From Zanthoxylum bungeanum (lineage: Eukaryota > Streptophyta > Magnoliopsida > Sapindales > Rutaceae): DNA of 64,000 nt. The stretch is taken from contig SKCR01034804.1 in the NCBI GenBank assembly GCA_019454045.1, forward strand, positions 1-64,000, in the 5' to 3' direction. The notes beneath the pieces were generated by a model that saw only the letters and a list, made by a program, of their open reading frames with translations, was not told the origin of the DNA and ran no database searches. Made by a program: the position numbers and the translations under genes. Below are positions 1 through 12,050 of this stretch, piece by piece (within the stretch, counting starts at the first letter, position 1; each line of letters opens with the position of its first letter).

Positions 1-1036
1 TAGAATAAGGAATTGTAATAAGAATAAATATTATAGTTTCCTTTTTGATAATATTCTTAACATCCAGAAGGCAATTTTTTTTCCCCAATAAATGCTATAG
101 TCTATACTCAGATAAATGAAACCATATTCAAAGTCACCCACGCGGACTTTATGATCACATGCAGCATGACAGTCACCAGCAAATTCATTGTATTTGTGAT
201 TTATGTCAAGTATGCGTGAATCATGCAATGTTTCTGATTTTACAACACAAAATCATAATAACTTCTTAAGATTGTAGGAGGGGTGTCTTGTAATTACTTA
301 AACATGCATAATTCATAAAAGAACAATACTCAACAATAAATATCATGTATGCATTACATAAATCAAAGGTTTTAGACAAACCTGAAATTAATTTGTGGAT
401 GAAGAAGAAAAGAATACCAAGTCGTGCAATTCTCTATCCTTAAGAACTTATTAGCCCCGTCTCGGTGCTATACGGATTTTTTGGTTAACGTCCTCCCAGG
501 ATAACTTGGATTCCTCTTGTTCAAGAGACACTCCTTAACAAGATTTTGAATTATGACAATGGTGGTAACTTTCTCTGACTCTAAAACAAATGAATGAGAC
601 TTTTGTACTGGATTTCAGATTCACTTTCTGTATATAGAATGAACAACCTTAAGGGCACCCTTTGGGTTGGGGTGCAACCCATCCAAAAGACATGTCCATC
701 CTATTAATATTAGAAGAATTTTCAACACACATCACATCTAATAATGCATTAATAATGCCTTTACGTACTTATTGAGTAAGTTATACAAGGGAGTGATGGT
801 GAGACCTTAACTCACAAATTTATGGAGTGTAATGGGCTCACCCATCAAAATCCCACAACACCTTTAAAGCCCGCTCTAATATACACACATAAAAAAATAG
901 AGTGCAGTCCACTTTATTAGATCTGAAAATTGGGCTTGACAGTTTCAATTATAAAACCAATTATCTTAGCGCTTTATTAAAATTTATATCACAATTAATA
1001 GAAGCTCATAATTAGAATACAATATTCTAACGGTTC
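1..1036. other. AT-rich spacer, no gene seen
   Basis: No coding region, RNA gene or clear repeat boundary could be supported here. The short open frames lack recognisable protein character. The last bases (1037-1044) are one arm of the target duplication of the adjacent hAT-like element. Confidence 0.5.
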
Positions 1037-1044
1037 CTTTAAAT

Positions 1045-1580
1045 TATGCATGGCAGAAAAGCCCGAAGCCCGGCCCGGCCCGGCCCGAGCGGGCTTTGGC
1101 CCGGCCCGGCCCAGCAAGCCCGGCCCAGCCCGGGCGGGCTTTGGCCCGGCCCGGGGTAACACGGGCTCGGGCCGGGCTTCATCCAAAAAGCCCGGGCCCG
1201 GCCCGGCCCGGGCTTAAAATATAAATAAATATTTTAATTTATAAAATATAAATTTTATAATAAATTTTTTATATTTATAATTTTTTGTAATAAAAAAATC
1301 GAATCCGGGCTTAAAATAAATAAATAAATATTTTAATTTATAAAATATATATATATTTTTATAATAAATTTTTTATATTTATAATTTTTTATAATAAAAA
1401 AATCGGATCCGGACTTAAAATATATATATTTATATAATAAATTTTTTATTTATAATTAAAAAATTAGGCCCGGGCCCGGCCCGAGCCCGGCCCGGGCCCG
1501 ACCGGGCCTGCCCGATGACAGCACGGGCCCGGGCCGGGCTTCGATGAGCCCGGCCCGAGCCCGGCCCGTTGCCATGCATA
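1045..1580. mobile_element. Non-autonomous hAT-like element with GC-rich subterminal repeats
   Basis: The element is 536 bp. Its ends are a perfect 11-bp terminal inverted repeat, TATGCATGGCA at 1045-1055 and its complement at 1570-1580. It is flanked by a perfect 8-bp target duplication, CTTTAAAT, at 1037-1044 and 1581-1588. An 8-bp duplication is the hallmark of the hAT superfamily. Both subterminal regions are dense in GGCCCGGCCCG-type repeats in opposite orientation. The centre (about 1210-1460) is AT-rich with two to three tandem copies of a roughly 110-bp unit. There is no transposase, so movement would depend on an enzyme made elsewhere. The short frame across the GC-rich part is low-complexity and not a gene. 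Confidence 0.85.
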
Positions 1581-1588
1581 CTTTAAAT

Positions 1589-2064
1589 ATCTAGAAAACT
1601 TTTAATGTGTGGTACATATTTTACGTCTTTTAAATGTTGGCCACTAGAATTCAGATTTGGATTCCTTGAATTCTATCTACATTAAAAGAGTAACTAAGAA
1701 ACTCAAATCGGCCATCATTACTAACGTCCCGTTCATAATCTTTTGCTTAAAGAATAATCTTCTCTTCTCAAGACTGATTTATCCTTCATTCTCAAATACT
1801 ATGTGGTCTTTATGGCGCGATGCCAGCACCTAGGCGGCTGCCCCCAAGGGGTGTGGCTTGGTGGTGAAGGGTCCAGAATCTTACATTGAGGTTCTGGGTT
1901 CGAATTCAGGGGGTGTAACTTCTTGTAAGAGCCTGGGGCAGCCGGGGGTTTTACTGCGCCGCGGCCCAGAATGGGTAGTTTGGTGGCGGGATTTCCAACG
2001 ATTCAAAAAAAAAAGGTATTTGCCGTGCTCTGTTACGTTTTGAATGTCAAGAATTCACAGAAAG
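1589..2064 (+). pseudogene. Broken 5' duplicate of the CYP706-type P450
   Basis: The stretch matches the 5' flank and first codons of the intact P450 (about 2368-2740): shared leader, shared start region and shared membrane-anchor codons. Several lesions show it is dead. A deletion of about 22 bp removes the original start codon region before 1801. A GAG codon is changed to TAG at 1831-1833. A SINE interrupts it at 1841-2014 with loss of about 20 bp of target. Similarity stops near 2064, within the first 45 codons of the gene. The hAT-like element at 1045-1580 sits directly upstream. I infer a local tandem duplication followed by decay; only the 5' piece survives. Confidence 0.8.
1841..2014 (+). 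mobile_element. tRNA-derived SINE inside the P450 pseudogene
   Basis: About 174 bp with the internal RNA polymerase III promoter pattern of a tRNA-derived SINE: an A-box-like TGGCTTGGTGG at 1854-1864, a B-box-like GGTTCGAATTC at 1897-1907, and a 3' A-run at 2005-2014. It splits sequence that is continuous in the intact P450 copy. No clean target duplication is visible; target bases seem to be lost at the junction. The open frames at 1858-2043 and 1971-2186 cross this SINE and are not genes. The SINE family was not identified. Confidence 0.75.
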
Positions 2065-2613
2065 CATTTTTTTCTTTTTTATTTCCTTCAAAAATGAAAA
2101 TTTTAATCATAATTAAATCGATTTTTTCCGGTTCGGTCCGATTTTACGATTTCAGAAACACTGGAATCGTTAATCGGACAGTTTAATTCGATTTCGGAAA
2201 CGACCGTTGAAAATGTACAATCAGCAATAGCACTGTAATTGAAGATTTAAATCATGCAGTGCAATTATTTTGGAAGTTCCTTTAAATATTAGCCATCACT
2301 GATAGCTACAGTGAGATAGGTGTAGTTTTTGTAAGTGAGATTGTAGGTAAGTGTAGCATTTTTGTTAAATATTTAGAAAACTTTTCGTGTGTGGTATAGA
2401 TTCTACGTCTTTCATAACAAAATGTTGGCCGCTAGAATTCAGATTTGGATTCATACTTAAACACAACTCAACTAAATCCAAATTCCTTGAATTCTATCTA
2501 CATTAAAAGAGTAACTAAGAAACTCAAATCCGCCATTATTACTAGCGTCCCGTTCATAAACTTTTGCTTAAAGAATAAGATTTATCTTTCATTCTCAAAC
2601 ACTAAAATCGATT
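2065..2613 (+). promoter_or_regulatory. 5' flank and probable promoter of the P450
   Basis: This is the only upstream sequence between the pseudogene and the P450 start. Its 3' half (2368-2613) is the part conserved in the broken duplicate, so leader and proximal promoter were copied together. I see no convincing TATA box at a usual distance, so no transcription start is proposed. The open frame at 2445-2741 runs through the leader in another frame and is a shadow. Confidence 0.35.
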
Positions 2614-4326
2614 ATGGCATTTGGTATGTGGTCTTTATGGCGAGATGCCAGCACAGAGGCGGCAATTATCACTTCTTTAGTTACTGTATTTGCCGTGCTC
2701 TGTTACGTTTGGAATGTCAAGAATTCAAAAAAAGCAAATGAAACATTGCCACCAGGTCCTCACGGCTTGCCTTTAGTCGGATACTTCCCGTTTCTCGGTA
2801 CTGACCTCCACAGGACATTCACAGAATTAGCTGGAGTGTACGGTCCTATCTTCAAGATCTGGCTTGGAAACAAATTATGCGTAGTGGTGACCTCACCATC
2901 ACTCGCTAAAGAAGTGGTTCGTGATCAGGATACGATATTTGCTAACCGCGACCCACCAATCGCTGGACTGATCGCCTCCTTTGGTGGAAACGACATTGCT
3001 TTGTCCTCGTATGGTCCCGAGTGGAGAAAGCTGCGCAAAATATTCGTGGGCAAGATGATGAGTAACGCAAGCCTTGATGCTTGTTATTATCTAAGAAAAC
3101 AAGAGGTAAAGAACACCATCATGGATGTTTATAACAACAAAATTGGCAAGCCAATAGACGTTGGTGAGTTGTCTATTTCAACTTTGGTGTCTGTTATTCA
3201 GAACATGCTCTGGGGTGGAACGTTTGAATTAGGAGAGAAGGGGACTAATCTTGGGGCTGAGATGAAATTAAAGACTGCAGAACTCATGGAGCTAGTTGGA
3301 ACACCGAATGTTTCTGACATTTTTCCAATACTTTCAAGGTTTGATATACAAGGAATAGAAAGGAGAGCAAAGAAGATTGCTCTATGGATTGAAAATATTT
3401 TTGATTCCGCTGTTGAACAGTATAGAAATAAGGTCTCTGTTAAAGGTGAAGCAGCGAACAATGAAGGAAGGACTGACTTATTGCAGTTACTCTTGGAGTT
3501 TAGAGACAATGAAGACAGTGCTGCTTCAATTAGCATGACCCAATTTAAGGCCTTGCTGATGGTAAATTACTGAGTCCTTCTTTGAAATACTTAAAATCGC
3601 TTTAGTTAAGTAGCACTTCCAGACAAATCGCTTAGATCTTGTGGTGAGAAATGTTTTTCAACTTTTTTTAATTAGAATTTTGTGTTTTATTTTGAACAGG
3701 ACATGTTTACAGGTGGAACCGACACCACGACTACCATGGTGGAATGGACAATGGCAGAATTGATGCAGCATCCAGAACTAATGAAGAAAGTTCAACAAGA
3801 ATTAGCTGATGTTGTGGGTATGGAAAGTTTTGTTGAAGAATTTCACTTGCCTAAATTGAAGTATTTAGATTCTGTCATTAAAGAAACAATGCGTCTGCAC
3901 CCTGCGTTACCCTTATTAGTACCACGTAGGGCAAGCCAGTCCAGCAGTATTGGTGGCTATACCATACCCAAAGACACAACAATTATGTTGAACGTTTGGG
4001 CTATACACAGGGATCCTAAACTTTGGGATAATCCCTTAGAATTTTTACCTGAGCGGTTTCTGAATGACGCTAGCAAATTTGATTACATGGGTAATAATTT
4101 TCAGTATATGCCATTTGGTTCTGGTAGAAGGATATGTGCTGGGATTGCTCTGGCAGAGAGGATGTTGATGTTTGTTCTGGCTTCATTGTTACACTCATTT
4201 GAGTGGAAATTACCGACTGGAACAGATCTAGACTTGTCTGAAAAATTTGGGATTGTTATTAGGATAAAGGACCCTTTGGTTGCTATTCCGACACCTAGAC
4301 TACCCAATTCAGAGCTCTACAAATAA
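2614..4326 (+). CDS. Cytochrome P450, CYP706-type, two exons
   Basis: The product is an ER-anchored heme-thiolate monooxygenase. Exon 1 is 2614-3561, a GT-AG intron is 3562-3699, and exon 2 is 3700-4326, giving 524 residues, a normal plant P450 length. Visible in order: N-terminal membrane anchor (about residues 15-33), proline hinge PPGP (46-49), I-helix GGTDTT (321-326), ExxR pair E378/R381, PERF (433-436) and heme loop PFGSGRRICAG with the axial cysteine at 462. The single phase-0 intron just before the I-helix is the usual A-type position. Wording around residues 130-170 (GNDIALSSYGPEWRKLRK) resembles CYP706. Known CYP706 members oxidise sesquiterpenes or other small volatiles (CYP706B1 acts on delta-cadinene), but the substrate cannot be told here. 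A flavonoid 3'-hydroxylase-like label is possible from automated tools. No frameshift or stop is seen, so it is probably functional. Confidence 0.93.
3562..3699 (+). other. Intron of the P450 gene
   Basis: The 138-bp intron starts GTAAAT directly after an ATG codon and ends TTTGAACAG before GAC. Removing it joins the two exons in frame between residues 316 and 317, restoring the I-helix that neither open frame contains alone. Confidence 0.9.
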
Positions 4327-4504
4327 CACAAAATGTGTCTACCATTTCGATTCGGGATCAAGTCATGGCTCATGGGAACTTTATTTCTTATTTTATTAGA
4401 ATTTGTCTCATTTGGTTTGTATTTGAGTGTTTTGACTTATTTGCTTTATTTGTGTAATAAGTTGGAGATAATCGTCTATGGGTTGTAGTCTCATGTTATC
4501 ATTC

Positions 4505-4510
4505 AATAAA
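4505..4510 (+). terminator. Candidate polyadenylation signal of the P450
   Basis: AATAAA lies about 180 bp after the stop codon and is followed by a TTG-rich stretch, as in many plant 3' UTRs. The exact cleavage site cannot be read from sequence alone. Confidence 0.45.
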
Positions 4511-4782
4511 TGTCCAAGAGTTGTTGTTGTTGGGTTTTTTACATATCACTAATTAATAAATATATGATATATATATTTATATTTAAAATAACTATCATTT
4601 ATTTGATATATTTTTAATATTTTAATATACATGAGAGATATTATTAAATTATTATTACCATAATATCACCATTATATTATAGAATTTTTCATCATATGAT
4701 CTAATATCTATCTTAGAACTGTTTTGATCAGACTTACGTGCAGTCAGATCTCTTTTATACACCTCAGAACATGCTTTTGTTG

Positions 4783-4784
<2 letters not shown>

Positions 4785-4814
<30 letters not shown>
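4785..4814. repeat. (TC)15 microsatellite
   Basis: An uninterrupted TC dinucleotide run. A small open frame on the minus strand crosses it and reads an Arg-Glu run, which is an artefact of the repeat. Confidence 0.95.
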
Positions 4815-4818
<4 letters not shown>

Positions 4819-5341
4819 GGACGGAAGAAGCCCAAAATTTAACATAACTAAAAGAGAAAAGTGATTCTGAACTAATTGAAAGCCGAAAAGCAAAGAATCT
4901 TCGCACAAGTTATAATTAAATCAGATGAAGTCTCTTTCAAGATTCAATGATTTCTTTCAATCGAGATACACTAGCAAGGTGCTATAAACACAACATCCCA
5001 AAAATCCTTCAGTTTCCTAGAGAATGGATAAAAGCATCCGAACACCACGAAAATACCCAAATGAATTCCCTCCAGCGCATGAACCAACACATAATTCCCA
5101 AGCAAAAAGAATAGGAAAAAATAGATAATATGCACATTCACAAATCACACTAAAACACTTTCACTAACTTAAAAATGTTGGTATGATTTGTCATCATCGA
5201 TTGTTTTTATTTCAATAAGCTTAGATCTCACCTTAACACCTACAAACTCTCTTCGGCATATTTCCATATAACACAAATTTCTTTTTTCTAATTAGACCTC
5301 AATAATCAGGTTAAAACAGTACTTGTGATTTTTTGCATGGG

Positions 5342-6140
5342 TTAAAATAATACATAGGATGTAAATAGTATTGACACACTTACAAAATGATTCTTTACTC
5401 TCAAGTATAAGAGTGTCGAATTAATAAAATAACCCAATAAGTCTGAGATCGATCCACAAAGAATAGATTTAATAAGATAAACTATTAATTCAAATAATAA
5501 AATAAAAACAATAAAATAAAATACTAGTGTTATGAGATCCACGCTTGATATTTCAATATAAAATAATTTTTACTTTTGATAAAATATAAATTATAATTAT
5601 TCTCAATCAATTTATTTCATGATTATCATATATTAATTATGTCAACACATGTAATCCGTCTTTGTTATAATTAGTCCATGTCAATGTACTAAATATGTCA
5701 AAACATGTAAAATCGTATTGTCTATAATTAAACCAAATTTTTAATAGTCCAATCTCTCGCAATTATAGGATTCAAGTATTATCTGTGTCAATCATGGTCT
5801 ATTTACAGTTAGTTAAGAATTCTAAATAAACTGGAAAGAGTACGAATTTTATACGAGAAATAATCACAATTTATATATATGATATAAATAAAAAATTATC
5901 TATATTTTCGTATCAAAATCTTTACTCTTTATCCAATAGGATGCAAGTTAACAAATCAAAAATATATAAAAACACTTATAATTTTATTAATAAAAAAATT
6001 ACAAGAAAAATAAAAAAATTGTTGTCCAAAAATCTCAAGAAAGACTATGGAAATTAATGAAGATTGAGGTGCTTAGCACCTCATTGCAAATACAAATACA
6101 TAATACATTATTGCAATGCAATTATTCATTCCAAATGCAA
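5342..6140 (-). mobile_element. Decayed LTR-like repeat, inverted relative of 61010-61930
   Basis: Read on the minus strand, 5342-5545 matches 61718-61900 closely: the same order of TATTTTATTTTATT runs, a conserved GACACTCTTATAC block and the AGTAAAGAA block. A second shared block is 6061-6140 with 61010-61065 (a GGTG...CACCTC motif with AATAATG runs). Even the short open frames in the two copies translate alike, which reflects shared ancestry rather than a gene. The wording (a 'GTGAATCGACCCCG'-like block followed by a run of A/T) resembles U5 regions of plant gypsy LTRs. No primer site, TSD or coding region remains. Confidence 0.5.
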
Positions 6141-6364
6141 ATGGAGGTGAGTTGTCATTTTCCATTTTTAACTTTTTTTTAAGTGACAATACCAAAACGC
6201 TTTGGTTTTAACTCAGGAATCATACATCACAAATAGACAAAAGCTAGAAAGAGACAACTCCTCTTTCTAATTTCCAAAAATAGAAAAGTAAAAGAAAAAG
6301 TAGCCAGCTAGCCAACAACATCACAAATAATGGATTTAAATTTAATTTAATTTTTATTCATGTT

Positions 6365-9300
6365 TGTGGATGCTGGATTTCGGCCGAGGTCCACAATCGA
6401 GAATTTGTAGGTTGAGGGCATCAGCGATCCTGCAAGACAAAGTAGAGTGAGCGGGAGTAGACTACCACCGGTGTGGGGGTACCGGAGGCACTCCAACGCT
6501 CAAGTCAGTAGTATGAAATGAGCAGTAAAATGTAAAATGTGAAAGCAAGGTTTAATGTACTTTGACCTCTTTGGGTGGCCGTGAGGGCGGTGGAAAGTGT
6601 TTAAAGGGATGGAGTGCTCAGGGAGCTTGTGTCAGAGAGCAGAAGCATGTAAGAGAGAAGTGGAGCTTGGATTGGAGAACTCTCTCCCCTTTATGTGCTG
6701 AGTTACCTCTCTTTTTATAGATCGAAGGAATCATCCTTGTAGCTGTCAGATGAGCTGCATATGTGACCTACAACGTGCTGTGATTTCTGGCAATGGGGCC
6801 TCGCACATGTTTAATGTTTCTACTTTCGGCGGGGGGGAGGATAATGTGCATGTGTTTGTGTTTTTAGAAAAAGAGGAATAGTTAGTAACAATTGTGTTTT
6901 ATGCTATCTACTTATTTGGCTTTTCATTTGTAGCGTTATGTACCGATGGAATAAAGTCTTTTGGGCTGGGTTCTTCCAATATGGTTTTTAAGGGCCAATA
7001 TTTGTGGGCTTTTGGTATTGAATTTTGACGTGAAAAGACAATTTTACCCCTGGCCCAAATTTGGCACGTACAGTTTGTCCCCTACTCTCTAAGTCAAGTC
7101 GTCATTGACTTGGAGAGTATTTCAATATATGTCGAATATAACAAGATGTATCTCGTACCAGTCAAGAATGTACTAGTTCATGTTTCATACGACAGAGTGA
7201 ATTCAATGCATGGTTTATGAGTAGTCCAAGTCTTCAACTTGGCTTGACACAAGCCATGGGGAATGTCCCCAGTCGACTGAACCATAATACGGTTCAGGAG
7301 TATATTCCATACGATAATTGTAAACTGGACAGATGAAGTCCAGGTCTTCAACTTGACTCGGCATTATTCGTGGGGAATGTCCCCAGTCGACTGAACCTGA
7401 CGAAGGTCAGGATAATCCCCATACTATTGGTCAAAGGACCAGGGGAGTCTTCAATGTCGTCTGACCAGATGAAGGTCATATATTGACTCTACTTGAGCCA
7501 TGGGGAATGTTCCCAGTCGACTGAACCAGACGAAGGTTCAGGATAATCTCCATACTACTAGTCATGGACCAGTGGAGTTTACAATGTCGTCTGACCAGAT
7601 GAAGGTCATATATTGACTCTACTTGAGCCATGGGGAATGTTCCCAGTCGACTGAACCAGATGAAGGTCAGGATATCTCCATACTACTGGTCAAGGACCAG
7701 GGGAGTCTTCAAATTATTCTAGACCAGTTGAAGGTTATATATTGACTCTACTTGAGCCATGGGGAATGTTCCCAGTCGACTGAACCATAAGAAGGTTCAG
7801 GATAATCTCCATACTACTAGTCATGGACCAGTGGAGTTTACAATGTCTTCTGGACCAGATGAAGGCCAGGTCTTCAACTTGACTCTACATGAGCCAATGG
7901 GGAATGTTCCCAGTCAACTGAACCTGATGAAGGTCAGGATAATCCTCATACTACTGGTCAAAGGACCAAGGGAGTCTATTATATCTTCTGGACCAGATAA
8001 AGGCCAGGTCTTCAACTTGACTCTACTTGAGCCAATTGGGAATGTTCCCAGTCGACTGAACCAGACGAAGGTTCAGGATAATCCCCATACTACGTGTCAA
8101 AGGACCAGGGGAATTTACAATATCGTCTGACCAGATGAAGGTCAGGTCTTCAACTTGACTCTACATGAGCCAATGGGGGATGTCACCGGTCGACTGAACC
8201 AGATGAAGGTCAGGATAATCCCCATACTACGGGTCGAAGGACCAGGGGAATCTACAATATCGTCTGACCAGATGAAGGTCAGGTCTTCAACTTGACTCTA
8301 CAAGAGCCAATGGGGGATGTCCCCGGTCGACTGAACCAGATGAAGGTCAGGATAATCCCCATACTACGGGTCGAAGGACCAGGGGAATTTACAATATCGT
8401 TTGACCAGATGAAGGTCAGGTCTTCAACTTGACTCTACATGAGCCAATGGGGGATGTCCCCGATCGACTGAACCAGATGAAGGTCAGGATAATGGGTATA
8501 TTGTCGAATGAGTTCATCAACAAGTTCCAAGATATAGGCGTGTAGATGTAGACTGGGATGAACATCAAGTCTCAAGTCATAACTATATGTGGTATCTATG
8601 ACGATTCCCAAACTATATACCAGATTATGTTTGCTGGGATTCATGTCATGTCTCAAGATATGCAAGTGTACTAACTATAACAATCTCCAAACTACATACT
8701 AGATGATGTCGATTGGGATCATCAATAAGTCCCAAACTATAGACGTTTAGTGTCGATTGGGATCAATATTACGCCCCAAGCTACACATGTAGATGTCGAA
8801 TGGGACAAACACCAAGCATCAAGTCATCCACGCATAAGATCCACAAGTTCCAAGCTACGCTCATGTAGATGTCGATTGGGAAAAACATAAAGCATCAAGC
8901 CATACACACATAGGATCCACAACAAGTTCCAAGCTACACACATGTAGATGTCGATTGGGACAAATTGACTTGATGAAAAGTCTATCAAGGTTATTACGCA
9001 TTCAATTGATGAAGATTTATGAGACTACGGTCGAATGAACTTTATGAAAGTTCAAAGAATAAATCACTCACTCTCATAGACCTGATGAAGGTTCAAGAGA
9101 CCCCAATAGATAAACTTGATGAAAGTCATCAATGTCGCTTCCATTCTACGAGACTACGGTCGAATGGACTTGATGGAAGTCCAAGGAGGTCATTACTCAC
9201 TATCATAGATTTGATAAAGGTCCAAGAGACAAAGGTAGAAAAGACTTTGAAAAATATCTATCAAGGTCATCACTCTTGACATTTCTACGATACTACCGTC

Positions 9301-9585
9301 GACTGGACTCATCGAACAGACTTGATGGAATTCCATGGAAGTCATTACTCATTATACTAGTCCTGAAGAAGGTCTACGATGCTACAATTGAATGAACTTG
9401 AAGTCATTACTCTTTTCTTTTCTGTGAGACTACTGTCGACTGGACTTCCACGAAGCTACGGTCGAATGAACCTGATGATTATCTATGAGAATCTTCATTC
9501 TACTAGACCTGATGAAGGTCCAAGAAGCTATGGTCGACTGAACATGATGTAAGTCCAAGTGAATCTTCATTCTACCTATTCATTA
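6365..9585 (-). repeat. Long direct repeat, LTR-like copy 1
   Basis: The segment begins TGTGGATGC and is nearly identical over about 3.2 kb to 12051-15272, with only scattered substitutions and small indels. The second copy is preceded by a primer-site-like sequence, so I read the pair as long terminal repeats of a minus-strand element. Copy 1 continues past 9585 into related repeat sequence, so its true end is not fixed; a possible end lies near 10867. It contains the tandem array at 7250-8500 and, beyond it, degenerate units built on GGTCGAATGAAC. No protein is encoded. Confidence 0.6.
7250..8500. repeat. Tandem array of about ten ~130-140-bp units (copy 1)
   Basis: Units each carry the order GCCATGGGGAATGTTCCC, AGTCGACTGAACC, GAAGGTCAGGATAA, CCATACTAC, GGACCAG and TGACCAGATGAAGGTC. 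Unit starts fall near 7253, 7370, 7497, 7627, 7757, 7892, 8029, 8168, 8308 and 8443. The later units are more alike than the earlier ones. The open frames inside (7759-8130 and others) follow the repeat and are not genes. Confidence 0.85.
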
Positions 9586-12050
9586 TACTACTGTTGGATG
9601 GAACTGACAAAGGTCCATGAGACACGGTCGTATGAAACTAATGCATGTGTTATAAGAATCACCACTTTACTAAACTTGATAAAGATTGGTTTGACTGAAC
9701 CTGATAGAGGTTCAAGAGAATTTCATACTACCTAACTTGAAAAAGGCTGGTCGATTGAACTTGATGTAGGTTTATGGGGCTCTTCATTCTACTATTCCAT
9801 GAGACTATTGTCAAATGGACCTGACAAAGGTCCATGAGACACGGTCGAATGAATTTAACGAATGTTTATGAGAATCTTTACTCTACTAGATCTGATGAAG
9901 GTCCAAATGAATTTTTATTCTACCTATCCATGAGACTACGGTCGAATGAACCTCACAAAGGTTCATGAGGCCTTTCCAATGCTTTTTAGAGTTTATGAAA
10001 ATCCATCCATATAGTCTAGAGTCGATGATAATCTCCATACGTAGTGTGAAAATGATTATCTTCATATGTAGTATGGAAGAGATGGATGTCTACCAAGGTC
10101 ATTACTAATTATACAATACATGACTAAGGTCAATGATACTACAATAGAATGAACTTTGATGAGAGTCATATATAATTTCCATACTACATAATCTAATTCA
10201 GGTTGGTCGATTGGACTTAAAGGAGATCAAATAGTTTTTCATACTACTAGGCATGATAAAAGATTCCCTATGTAGTATGGAGTTGGCAATATTAAATCAA
10301 TGTAGCATGGAGATGATAACTAACCTTTGATTTAGTCTGGAGGAGTTGACAACCATTCCAAGAAGTCTGGAAGAGATTGGAATTTTCCATGTAGCCTGGA
10401 GTTGATAGCCACTCACCTTGTCGTATGGATAATATGACAATCAAGCAGTTTTGTTGTTTTAGCTTTATATTAATGCTACAAAAGAGAGGTTCAGTTGTGA
10501 GTGGATGATAGCTTCATCTTTCAAGTTTTTCTTTTTCACGTAGGATCGGTTCATGAACCATATAAGCAAAGGAGCATTTATCATTGGTTGCCAATGTTCA
10601 TGGCCTGGAGTACCCACTATGAGTATACTGTATGCCATCACTTGATATGAGCAATGGAATACAAGACAAAGAAGACATGCTTATAGTCCAATAACATGAC
10701 TATCATTTTAATTTGTTGAGTTACTACTATCCACTTTTGGTTCATCGGCCATTACTTGTTTGCCCCAGTCCAATCTACATGAGTCTACTAATAGACATCA
10801 CTTGTATCTTTTTGACAGCGTCCATACTATAATATACCCATTCATTTTTGGGTCCCACTGTCGCATGAACATCCCCCTATGAACCGTCACTTTTTTTTAC
10901 GCCAATTTTTTTTTTTATGCCATTTTTTTTTACGCCAAATTTTTTTTTTTATGCCATTTTTTTTTATGCCATTTTTTTTTGATTTGGCATATTGATGTGT
11001 GTAGAATGGCATGTGGCAGCCTTGCAAGTGTCGAATGATGGCTGCACATGGAGTGACTCTTGTGTGGTGGCATGAGGTGTTGTCTTTGTGAATAGGGTAT
11101 GAAGGTTTCGTCGAGTGAGGTAGTATGTCCATGTTGGTGGTTTATGGTTGGCATCGCCTGGGTGGGAGTGTAAGAATTTTCAGAGTTGTTATATGAGGGT
11201 CGGCTGCAACCATGGATTTGGAGATTGGATCTGATGAATCACTCTGTCGCATGCAAGAAATAAATAAATTTTATGCTTTGGAGACATTATGTCAACCAGT
11301 GGTATAATCTCTCTTTCTACTAAATGCGCTCCCATGTCTCCAATACCAAATTGCTCGGCTCCTTCATTCTTTCATGTAGTGTGGAAAAGATGACATGTCC
11401 TCTGGGGGAGATGAGAATGCTTTTAACATCATCTGAAAAAGATGACATTTTTTTTTGTCGTATGAAAGGGATTGAAATTCACAGTTCGTCGGGTCTGGAG
11501 AAGATAATCATCCACTCATGTCATCTGGAGTAGATGAAATTCCATCGATGTGGAATGGAGAAAATGATAATCTTATTATGTTATCCATAAGTGGTGATAA
11601 TCCATCTATGCCATTTGGATTTGATGCCATCAATCTTGTCGTATGGACAATATGACAATCTTCACATGAAGTGAGAGGTTGATGATGATCCTTATACGTA
11701 GTCTGTGGGAGATTATCATTTTACATGTCGCTTGGAAAAGATGGTCCTCTGATTGTGGATTTTCACTGGACATATTGTTGACTGCTTTTAAGAGATTTGC
11801 TTGATAAGATAGTTGGAAAGAGTTGTAGCCTCATGCCTTTGAGTGGCCGAAGAATGAATTATGTTCCAGATACTATTGGAGATTAGTACTGGAGTTTTAC
11901 ATGGATCAATTTTCATCTTCCATTGATCGTAACTGTTTTGTAGAGTGGCTGATTATGCCACCATGGGATCTGATGTCTGTTTGTAAGGATTGTAGACTAG
12001 ATGGTCTTTACTTGCTATGAATCGCTAAGGCCCCACGGTGGGCGCCAAAT
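9586..12050 (-). other. Central part of the 3.2-kb-repeat element, non-coding
   Basis: About 2.5 kb between the two shared copies. It holds degenerate repeats (TCTGGAGTAGATGA-like units at 11350-11760), a T-rich block at 10889-10980 made of near-tandem TTTTTTTTACGCCA / ATGCCA units, and no gag or pol. Minus-strand frames at 10887-11154 reflect the T-rich block. The element is therefore a large retrotransposon derivative type without coding capacity. Confidence 0.55.
12029..12047 (-). other. Primer-binding-site-like sequence
   Basis: GGCCCCACGGTGGGCGCCA lies three bases before the TGTGGATGC start of the right repeat. The sequence ends in CCA like a tRNA 3' end, as expected for the complement of a retrotransposon primer site on the minus strand. 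I could not assign the tRNA with confidence. Its position fixes the element's orientation as minus. Confidence 0.55.

Noticed and set aside
995..1186. Minus-strand 63-residue Pro/Ala/Gly-rich frame
   Set aside because: It is the GC-rich subterminal array of the hAT-like element.
1858..2186. Two open frames upstream of the P450
   Set aside because: Both cross the SINE and the pseudogene and change frame relative to P450 codons.
7759..8130. 123-residue frame with repeated GNVPSRLN (also at 13447-13818)
   Set aside because: It follows the tandem array in both LTR-like repeats, is not conserved as protein beyond the DNA repeat, and has no domain.
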